Below, in pieces: positions 1-5,208 of a DNA stretch of 9,528 nt. A model generated the notes under the pieces. It was given only the letters and a program-made list of their open reading frames with translations, made no database searches and had not been told where the DNA came from. Origin of the DNA: Phycisphaeraceae bacterium (GTDB taxonomy: Bacteria > Planctomycetota > Phycisphaerae > Phycisphaerales > Phycisphaeraceae). Position numbers and translations under genes: made by a program. Position 1 is the first letter of the stretch; each line of letters opens with the position of its first letter. Location of the stretch: positions 1 to 9,528 of the forward strand of contig JAESSU010000538.1 of the NCBI GenBank assembly GCA_016763955.1. Reading direction: 5' to 3'.

Positions 1-245
1 ATCGCGTCGGTACTCAGGGCGACCACTTCACGTGAGAGTTGCACAGGAGCGGCGGGGCCAGCTGCAAGCTTGGCAGTCAGATCAGTGTTGGCCTGCTTTG
101 CCTTGTCGAGTTCGGCTTGCAACTCAGTGAGTCCGGTTGGATCGTCAAGGCTGAGCATGATCTTTTGGGCTACAACGGAGTCGGCGACATCATCGGCAAG
201 TCCGAGTTTCTTTTTGGCATCAGTAATCTGTTCTTTGGTGAGCAT
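1..245 (-). CDS. Nested scaffold protein (Mu Z-like) from an internal start, partial
   Basis: Inside the protease gene, in the same frame, an ATG at 245 is preceded by AGGAG with a six-base spacer (AGGAGAGCCCCATG). That is a stronger start signal than the GTG of the full-length gene. The product would begin MLTKEQITDAKKKLG, and residues 33-60 have the heptad-like pattern of a coiled coil (LTELQAELDKAKQ). In Mu and many other phages the scaffold is an independently translated C-terminal part of the protease gene, so it is made in excess of the protease, which then degrades it. The C-terminus is beyond the window. The alternative is that the ATG is merely an internal methionine, but the ribosome binding site and the change from beta-rich to helical sequence at this point favour a real nested gene. 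Confidence 0.6.
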   Translation of the reverse strand, partial: MLTKEQITDAKKKLGLADDVADSVVAQKIMLSLDDPTGLTELQAELDKAKQANTDLTAKLAAGPAAPVQLSREVVALSTDA

Positions 246-860
246 GGGGCTCTCCTGCTTAGAGTTATGATTCTCGGAAAAACCTTCCGGGGGTACATCA
301 TGTTGATTGAGAGAAAAAAAGATTCGGTGTGGTGCGGCGGTGTCAGACTGAGCGCCTTGCAAAGATGCTGCGATGGGGACGAATGGCTGTTGGTCGCCGA
401 CCACAGGTTTGCGGCAGACAGTGATAGCGGTGATCGCCTCGCCGTAGATATGTCCCTTGCCATCTTGAAAGCCGGGTTCGATTTCGATGGAGACTTCTGG
501 GCATCGCTCTAACAGCAAGACACTTTCCTTGTCAGGCACGGTCAGGTCGAACATCAATGTTTCATCGTCGCGGTACAGATAATCGACCGTGCCGATTTTG
601 GCAGCGGCTCCCTTTTTGTGATCAACGGTGAGATCAACCTGTACGCCGTTGCCACGCATGAACTGGAATTGTTCGATCCAGCTAGAGATGCGTTGGGGGG
701 TGACTTCAAGAAGTAGACTGGTCCCATCAATGGGGTTGCGAGCGATGAACTGTCCCACACGGATCGCATCTTTTTTAAAGCGAAACGTGCCGGTAGTGCC
801 AAGTTGAATCGGGTTTGATCCAGAGAATCCAAGCGAGAAGGGGACGAGAAGTTTGGTCAC
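1..860 (-). CDS. Mu I-like phage prohead protease/scaffold, partial (runs off left edge)
   Basis: The frame is open from a GTG at 860 to the window edge (286 codons and still open), so the C-terminus is missing. The translation begins VTKLLVPFSLGF. A hydrophobic beta-rich region holds a candidate catalytic pair typical of prohead serine proteases: His81 in the stretch DLTVDHKKG and Ser124 in EVSIEIEPG, followed by AITAITVCRKPVV, which matches the usual strand after the catalytic serine. From about residue 206 the protein becomes charged and helical (ELQAELDKAKQ), like a scaffold. Family knowledge: Mu gpI cleaves the scaffold and capsid precursors during head maturation, and the scaffold Z is made from the same frame. 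Placement after portal and MuF agrees. The GTG was chosen because GAGGGACGGGGGCGAG lies just upstream. An in-frame TAA lies about 20 codons further up, and a TTG at 893 is the only other option. Family call is firm; the exact start is less so. Confidence 0.8.
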   Translation of the reverse strand, partial: MTKLLVPFSLGFSGSNPIQLGTTGTFRFKKDAIRVGQFIARNPIDGTSLLLEVTPQRISSWIEQFQFMRGNGVQVDLTVDHKKGAAAKIGTVDYLYRDDETLMFDLTVPDKESVLLLERCPEVSIEIEPGFQDGKGHIYGEAITAITVCRKPVVGDQQPFVPIAASLQGAQSDTAAPHRIFFSLNQHDVPPEGFSENHNSKQESPMLTKEQITDAKKKLGLADDVADSVVAQKIMLSLDDPTGLTELQAELDKAKQANTDLTAKLAAGPAAPVQLSREVVALSTDA

Positions 861-966
861 GACTCGCCCCCGTCCCTCGGATGTCCAGGGCAAAGCAAGG
901 GAGGTGGTGTAATCAACCCAAGCCCGTTAGCAATTCTCAGTATGATGATAGTTTGATTGCTCATCG

Positions 967-1013
967 ACAGGCGGTTGCCTGCTAGAGCTTAGATGTGGCG
1001 TAGGGCGGTGTTA
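967..1013. repeat. Bipartite intergenic repeat, copy A
   Basis: Forward ACAGGCGGTTG, 17 variable bases, then GTGGCGTAGGGCGGTGTTA. It has the same length and block spacing as copy B (4448-4494). It includes the stop codon of the 77-residue gene and lies about 107 bases upstream of the protease GTG. The left block also forms part of a small perfect hairpin, CAGGC-GGTT-GCCTG (968-981), which has no following T-run, so I do not call it a terminator. Confidence 0.55.
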
Positions 1014-1244
1014 AACAGACTGTTCGGCAAGGTACTCTTGACGCTGGCGTTCTTTGAGGAATCCATCAGGATCAGCTTCGTAGGCTGGGACTTCGTCGTC
1101 ATTAAGTGCAACGCGATCACCGCCGGTGAATAGAAAACCGATATGCTCTTCGGCAAATGTCAGAGGGAGTTGCTGCTCGTCCATCACAACCTTGACGGCT
1201 TCATCGAAGCTCATATCAAAAAGTTCTAAAGTTGTGTGGATCAT
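1011..1244 (-). CDS. Small acidic protein coupled to the MuF metallopeptidase-like gene
   Basis: A 77-residue protein of unknown family. It has a hydrophobic-acidic N-terminal half (LELFDMSFDEAVKVVMDEQ) and a strongly acidic C-terminal half with DDE and EADPDG segments, and no signal peptide or membrane segment. Its ATG overlaps the TGA of the upstream gene as ATGA (1241-1244), so the two are almost certainly translated together. It sits where Mu has gene G (gp31), between MuF and the protease, but I cannot recognise G homology by eye. Inference: because the upstream product ends in a metallopeptidase-like domain, this could be a cognate immunity or chaperone protein. A plain structural or assembly role is equally possible. 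Its stop codon lies inside an intergenic repeat (967-1013). Confidence 0.75.
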   Translation of the reverse strand: MIHTTLELFDMSFDEAVKVVMDEQQLPLTFAEEHIGFLFTGGDRVALNDDEVPAYEADPDGFLKERQRQEYLAEQSV

Positions 1245-2149
1245 TGGTTACTCCAACCCAAATCAGAAAACAGCTTACCCATTTCGACATTTATCGACTG
1301 AAAGTCTTCGTCATCCCACTGCGTTCCCAAGAAATTGTCTTCTTGCAGATTTTTAAGTTCACCTTTTATTTTACGGCCTGTTGACTTAGATGCAATGAAT
1401 TGTGCGTAAGAACGGGCAAATAATTCATCATTGCCCATTAGATAATCGACGTGTTTGACTAAGTTAGTGTTATTCTGCGCAGCAAATACCGCGCGGCGTT
1501 CTGCTAGTTTTGAATAAGACTTCGATTGCTTAATAGCTTGTATTACACGGCTTGTACGATCTCCAGACTCGGAATCAAACGCACCTTTTGTGCCAATGCC
1601 ATGGTGGTCAAGATAATGACCCATCTCGTGGACCATTGTCATCCGTGGATTATCGCCTTTAGTGCTGAGCCTGAATTTAAACGGCTTGTTTGTACGCCCG
1701 CTGTAAACATAGGCGCCTAGTTTTGTAGGGGAGGATGTAGACTGGATATCAAGCTGCTCCATGCTATCAGGCACACTATGGATGTTATTGATAGCTTCCA
1801 TTGCATCGCTGACTGCACTCGCGTTTTTACTCCTCGCCCCATATTTAACCAGATTTTTGGGATGCTTAAGCTGGCTGTTTCTGGCTGGTTGTAGCGGTAT
1901 GTTTATAGGAGTTGGTGCAGGGGCAATTACTGCCGGTGCTGGCTCTGCCTGGACAACTGGCGGTGGGATGACTGGATCCACTGGCTCTGGCGGTTTTGCC
2001 GGTGGGATTGGCATGTTGTAAATCTGCCCCGGATTAAACTCAAACCCATGATCCGCTTGAGGCTGATACGTCACGCCATCGATCACCTTGGCCTTGGGCC
2101 TGATGATCCTGCGGTTATTAGCTAGATCGTCGCCCTCGAAAATCTCCAA
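1241..2149 (-). CDS. MuF C-terminal extension: proline-rich linker plus HExxH metallopeptidase-like domain
   Basis: This 302-codon frame follows MuF in the same frame, separated from it only by TAG and one Ala codon. Residues 1-46 look like the usual continuation of a MuF domain (KVIDGVTYQP, GFEFNPGQIY). Residues 47-86 are a proline/alanine linker. Residues about 100-302 form a domain with VHEMGHYLDHHG (HExxH at 174-178) and later DELFARSYAQF, whose Glu242 could be the third zinc ligand as in gluzincins. Such domains are known at the C-termini of MuF and other injected phage proteins, in polyvalent or polymorphic-toxin arrangements. The TTG at 2149 has no ribosome binding site, so this part is probably not an independent gene but the end of a broken or read-through MuF. 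An independent start at GTG or Met46 cannot be excluded. It is coupled by ATGA to the gene at 1244. Confidence 0.75.
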   Translation of the reverse strand: MEIFEGDDLANNRRIIRPKAKVIDGVTYQPQADHGFEFNPGQIYNMPIPPAKPPEPVDPVIPPPVVQAEPAPAVIAPAPTPINIPLQPARNSQLKHPKNLVKYGARSKNASAVSDAMEAINNIHSVPDSMEQLDIQSTSSPTKLGAYVYSGRTNKPFKFRLSTKGDNPRMTMVHEMGHYLDHHGIGTKGAFDSESGDRTSRVIQAIKQSKSYSKLAERRAVFAAQNNTNLVKHVDYLMGNDELFARSYAQFIASKSTGRKIKGELKNLQEDNFLGTQWDDEDFQSINVEMGKLFSDLGWSNQ

Positions 2150-2152
2150 TGC

Positions 2153-2917
2153 CTAGCATCGACACGACCAACCGTTGGCGGGCCAGTTTGTCATCCAGAA
2201 TGGATCGTCTTTGGGCAGCCGCACGCCATCCATAACAGCATGGCTAGACCGCACCCGATCATCACCGACCGTGCTGTATTCAAAGCCCCAAAGAATCTCG
2301 TCAATCTCAGGCTCGCGTAATGCAGCCCACCGTCCTGCACCGTAAGCAAGCTGTGTCTGGGTGCGGAAGATCGCTTCAAGCGTGTAGCTGTTCTGGGGTG
2401 TGATACCAGCTGCATTGAACACGCCTTGTAATTCACGAATACCCTGACTGACATGCACCTGCCGCTGCGTGAGTTCAAGCATCTTAGCTGTCACCCGGCC
2501 ATTGGCTGCACGTGTGAGTGTGTGCATTGTTTGAGCGACATCAGGTGCAAAGATTTGACGCATCTGGTCAATACTCTGACCGCTGTAGTGCATCTGGCGT
2601 TTTAGCGCGTTGATGGCATTGTCATAAGCAGTGGAGAGCTTGACGGTCTTGGACTGGTGAGCTTCGACGGTTTGAAGTACTCGCTGGCGACCTTTGAGAT
2701 AGGCAGCGACCATGGCATCAACAAGCAAGGGAGTGGCGGCGCTGAGTTGATCACGGATCACACCGCTAGGATCATCACCAGCCTTGTAAACTCGTAACGC
2801 TTCGATGCGTGTCCTGCGACCGATCTTAGACGCAGCGTTGATACCAATGACTTCAAGACGGGCACGATCTGCGTCCAATTGCTCAGCATAACGGCGGTGT
2901 TGCGGGGAGATAGCCAT
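2153..2917 (-). CDS. Mu F-like minor head (head morphogenesis) protein, ended by an in-frame amber codon
   Basis: A 254-residue protein with the MuF domain in its C-terminal part: FRTQTQLAYGAGRW, then the diagnostic WGFEYSTVGDDRVRSSHAVMDG and WPANGWSCRC. The N-terminal 150 residues are helical and charged. Family knowledge: Mu gpF (SPP1 gp7 group) is a minor head protein needed for assembly and associated with the portal or DNA. The start ATG at 2917 lies three bases after the portal stop, and the portal end supplies the ribosome binding site AAGGGG. In other members the sequence continues past the CRC motif with a segment ending in a GFxxNPG element. Here CRC is followed by TAG and the frame then continues with exactly such sequence. 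Either this is a nonsense mutation (CAG to TAG is one step), or read-through joins both parts into about 558 residues. The family call is firm; whether it stops here is not. Confidence 0.88.
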   Translation of the reverse strand: MAISPQHRRYAEQLDADRARLEVIGINAASKIGRRTRIEALRVYKAGDDPSGVIRDQLSAATPLLVDAMVAAYLKGRQRVLQTVEAHQSKTVKLSTAYDNAINALKRQMHYSGQSIDQMRQIFAPDVAQTMHTLTRAANGRVTAKMLELTQRQVHVSQGIRELQGVFNAAGITPQNSYTLEAIFRTQTQLAYGAGRWAALREPEIDEILWGFEYSTVGDDRVRSSHAVMDGVRLPKDDPFWMTNWPANGWSCRC

Positions 2918-2920
2918 GGA

Positions 2921-4219
2921 TCACCCCTTCACACGCTTCTCAAGATCATCAAGCAGAGAGTCGGCAGGATTGCCAGCCTTGGGTTTTTCGGGTTTCAATG
3001 GCTCAGGCAATAAAGGCAGCTTGGTGAGTTCAAGCGTTTGCTCAAGATCCATGTATAGCTTGAGTTCTTCACGTCCATCAGGTGTGGCGAGCATGGCCTT
3101 GACCAGATCACGCGAGAATTGCACGTTGGCATCTTGCAGTGGGTTAGGGATGAACCATACAGATCCGCGAGCCTGTTCACCAAAATTAAGCACCAGCAAT
3201 TGGTCAACCACATACCAGTTGATCAGACGGGAGATGTCTTTTTGGAGCTTCTCGCCATCGAGTAAGCCAAGATCACCGTGGGTTTGTGCTTCTGCTTTTG
3301 TGCCGAGCTGCCCTTCAAGTGCGGAGCGTTCCGGCCGCAGGTAGCCACGAAATTTTAGTGAATCAAGGTAACGCAATCGTTCGATGAATCCCGGTTGACG
3401 AGAGCCTTTGTCTTCCATCAGTTCGATGGCCCATGTCTTGCCATCAGCGTCATCATCCATCGCCTTGAGATTGGGAACCGCAATGCCATGACCTGCTGCG
3501 ATTGCATCAAGTAAACGCTGAGCGATTTCGTAGTTGTCCCGTTCAATACCATCCTTGTCGATGGACTGCCCTGTCGGGTAATGGACCACCGGCATCACGC
3601 CCGCGATCTTTCGGTCATACCTTGCTGCACCGTCATTAGCTTGCAGCCACCATGACCATGTTTGCCGGATGTTCTCTAATCGGGGACGGCCATAATGGTT
3701 GTCACCTAGCCGATCACAGGTAAATAACAGTGTTTTTTCAACAGGCAAACTGACAGATGCTTGTTTAAATCCTTGAAATTTACCGTTGTTGTCGATGTTG
3801 ATTTGTGTGATATCGTGCAGCAGGTGCTTGAGGCGTTTGAGGACGATCTTGCCCTCGCTCATATCAAAGACCTTCTCGAAGCCCACCCAACCATAATCCA
3901 GAGCAAGTAAAGTCTTTTCAGCAATGTCGGAGATCATCGGATCAAGCATGTCCTCGATAAATTTCACGCGATCTTCGGGTGTACCCTCGCTTGACTGGAC
4001 TGACCAGGTGTTGCCAACGATAGGGGCCATCACCACTGCGCGGGCTAACGCGATTGTCGGATCGGTGAGCATCGCACGGTATGTGTCGTAAGTTCCCGGA
4101 GGCGCATCATCAAGGCCGGGCAGTTCAACCCACGTGGACAGGCCCATAGCGACGGCCTGTGATCCGGTCTCTTCACCCATCTGTGGCTTATCGCTGAGTT
4201 TGGCAGGTCGTTCAGCCAT
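2921..4219 (-). CDS. Phage portal protein, DUF935 / Mu gp29-like
   Basis: A 432-residue protein from the ATG at 4219. An in-frame TTG at 4264 would add 15 residues but lacks a suitable site, whereas GGAG stands about ten bases before the ATG. The sequence pattern is that of the DUF935 portal family: TYRAMLTDPTIALARAVVMAPI near residues 45-65, VKFIEDMLDPM, ALDYGWVGFEKVF, a central WSWWLQANDGAARYDRKIAG, and a C-terminal region with INWYVVDQLLVLNFG. The portal forms the dodecameric ring at one capsid vertex through which TerL pumps DNA and to which the tail joins. The ATG overlaps by eight bases the end of the small membrane-protein gene upstream, and MuF follows after three bases, so the three are probably co-translated. 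No break is visible in this gene. Confidence 0.92.
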   Translation of the reverse strand: MAERPAKLSDKPQMGEETGSQAVAMGLSTWVELPGLDDAPPGTYDTYRAMLTDPTIALARAVVMAPIVGNTWSVQSSEGTPEDRVKFIEDMLDPMISDIAEKTLLALDYGWVGFEKVFDMSEGKIVLKRLKHLLHDITQINIDNNGKFQGFKQASVSLPVEKTLLFTCDRLGDNHYGRPRLENIRQTWSWWLQANDGAARYDRKIAGVMPVVHYPTGQSIDKDGIERDNYEIAQRLLDAIAAGHGIAVPNLKAMDDDADGKTWAIELMEDKGSRQPGFIERLRYLDSLKFRGYLRPERSALEGQLGTKAEAQTHGDLGLLDGEKLQKDISRLINWYVVDQLLVLNFGEQARGSVWFIPNPLQDANVQFSRDLVKAMLATPDGREELKLYMDLEQTLELTKLPLLPEPLKPEKPKAGNPADSLLDDLEKRVKG

Positions 4220-4412
4220 TGGAACTGATCTCCAACGCTTTAATGCGAGCTTCGAGATTGGCAAACTTGGTGGCAGCTCTCCATGTCAGCCCGCACGCAA
4301 TGATCACCAGCCCTAGCGGGATCAGTGAACTCTCACCCACGACCGTGGCTGTGGCAATGGTGGCGGTGGCGGTGACTGCTGAGACGATGCGTAAAATTGC
4401 GATTTCAAACAC
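4212..4412 (-). CDS. Small two-segment membrane protein upstream of the portal
   Basis: A 66-residue protein starting at GTG (4412) with a good ribosome binding site, GGAG seven bases upstream. It has an alanine/threonine-rich hydrophobic stretch around residues 10-27, a clearer membrane segment around 30-45 (PLGLVIIACGLTW), and then a short charged amphipathic helix ending ANLEARIKALE. It overlaps the portal start by eight bases (ATGGCTGA), so it is probably coupled to it. I do not recognise the family. Small membrane proteins in phage structural operons are often holin-like or spanin-related, but the site next to the portal is unusual for lysis genes and there is no endolysin in view. The start signal and coupling make the gene likely to be real; the function is unknown. 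Confidence 0.65.
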   Translation of the reverse strand: MFEIAILRIVSAVTATATIATATVVGESSLIPLGLVIIACGLTWRAATKFANLEARIKALEISSNG

Positions 4413-4447
4413 GGGCGTTCTCCGTCCGGGGTATCAGGGGGGGGCTG

Positions 4448-4494
4448 ACAAGCGGTTGGAGAAAAAAAGTTTTAGGTGGCGTGGGGCGGTGTTA
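4448..4494. repeat. Bipartite intergenic repeat, copy B
   Basis: Forward ACAAGCGGTTG, 17 variable bases, then GTGGCGTGGGGCGGTGTTA. It matches copy A (967-1013) at the same total length of 47 bases, with one mismatch in each conserved block. It lies 36 bases upstream of the GTG of the minus-strand small membrane-protein gene. Confidence 0.55.
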
Positions 4495-4540
4495 GATATG
4501 CAGGGTGGTTATACTGGTGGAATAACTTCTGGAGGTAAAA

Positions 4541-4597
4541 ATGAACCCGTCCCTTCACATGGGGCAGCATTGCGTGAAGGGTTGCAGAGTAAAATGA
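4541..4597 (+). CDS. Putative 18-residue leader peptide ahead of the membrane-protein gene
   Basis: An ATG with a strong ribosome binding site (GGAGG, five-base spacer) opens an 18-codon frame, MNPSLHMGQHCVKGCRVK, whose TGA overlaps another ATG as ATGA. That second frame (11 codons, 4594-4629) runs across the ATG of the membrane-protein gene at 4617. A hairpin lies within the peptide frame. The best ribosome binding site in the cassette is here, not at 4617, so it may be a leader that couples or attenuates translation. There is no homology evidence, and it could be chance. Confidence 0.3.
   Translation: MNPSLHMGQHCVKGCRVK
4545..4558. repeat. Direct repeat, left copy, flanking the plus-strand membrane cassette
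   Basis: ACCCGTCCCTTCAC. The right copy at 5215-5227 is ACCCGTCCCTCAC, identical but for one T. The right copy is the 3' end of the TerL coding sequence, so the left copy could be a duplicated remnant of that end left by insertion of the cassette. Confidence 0.4.
4551..4581 (+). other. Hairpin in the leader of the plus-strand cassette
   Basis: CCCTTCAC at 4551-4558 pairs perfectly with GTGAAGGG at 4574-4581 around a 15-base loop, in which GCA and TGC can pair further. No T-run follows, so this is not a classic terminator. It overlaps the leader-peptide frame and one of the flanking direct repeats. Confidence 0.4.
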
Positions 4598-4616
4598 TTT
4601 TGGAGAGCAAAAGTCT

Positions 4617-5208
4617 ATGTCGAGAATAAAAAAACTTTTAATTTGCAAAACACCCAATTGGACTGCGTTGGCGAAAATACAACGGTTCAAGGTTGTTAAG
4701 ACAATGTACGTTTGGTTGTTTATTGTGCCTGTGGCAGCAAAAATGCTAGAGAAAGTTAATGATGCTGCTGGGGTGACTGTTTGGGGCTATTCCTTCGAGC
4801 TGCAAAATGGGACTCCCTTTTTCTTGGAAGATGTTTTATATGTGCTCAGTGTGCTCTGTTCTTGCAAATCTAATTTCCCGTTTTCGTTGCTATAAATTGA
4901 TCAGAGATCACGTGAATTATTCAGATTTTATTCAAGCAGGTAAAACAATAGACCAGCATCAGGAATATGCCTGTGAATATAGTGTTTGTCATGGTGTTGG
5001 AGATTCTTCATCTCTGTCAGACCCAGGAAAGCTTCAAAAATTCGGCGAAGATTTATTAAAATCTGAGTATTGGTATCTTGTGAAATGCATGGACTCTCAC
5101 CGAGAGTATTCGCGTTTGTGTTGTTTCCTTTTCTATGCGGCTGGTTTTTTGTTGTTGTTAGTGGTCTTTTTACAGAATTTTGAATACGTTGCAAGTGTTA
5201 TGTTTTAA
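4617..5208 (+). pseudogene. Hypothetical membrane protein (moron-like), frame broken at 4809-4811
   Basis: Two overlapping frames make one protein. The first (4617-4895) reads MSRIKKLLICKTPNW, then a membrane segment around TMYVWLFIVPVAAKML, to WGYSFELQNG. The second carries on from 4807 with LPFSWKMFYMCSVCSVLANLISRF, then a soluble cysteine-containing region with YSDFIQAGK and YWYLVKCMDSH, and a C-terminal membrane segment FLFYAAGFLLLLVVFL. Removing one G from GGG at 4809-4811 gives ELQNGLPFSW and one frame of about 196 residues. I recall similar N-termini (RFKVVKT-YVWLFIVPVAAK) in proteins of unknown function, but cannot verify this. It lies on the strand opposite the head operon, is visibly richer in A+T, and its TAA overlaps the TerL stop. 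This suggests later acquisition, possibly as a superinfection-exclusion or defence gene. The break may be mutation or sequence error. Confidence 0.65.

Noticed and set aside
284..294. CTTCCGGGGGT shared by 284-294 and 9509-9519
   Set aside because: An 11-base match with no common context, one copy inside a coding frame; likely chance.
39..512. Plus-strand open frame of 157 codons
   Set aside because: It lies opposite the protease frame, which is open throughout and has family motifs; the plus-strand translation has no recognisable pattern.
968..981. Hairpin CAGGC-GGTT-GCCTG as a rho-independent terminator
   Set aside because: Stem of only five pairs and no T-run on either strand.
2153..2155. 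Proof that the phage uses a TAG-recoded genetic code
   Set aside because: Only one in-frame TAG is seen and no suppressor tRNA is in the window; a point mutation is the simpler view.
4219..4629. Plus-strand open frame of 136 codons over the portal start
   Set aside because: It crosses the small membrane gene and the intergenic repeat, and its composition changes along its length. Only its last codons (from ATG 4594) could matter, as part of the leader.
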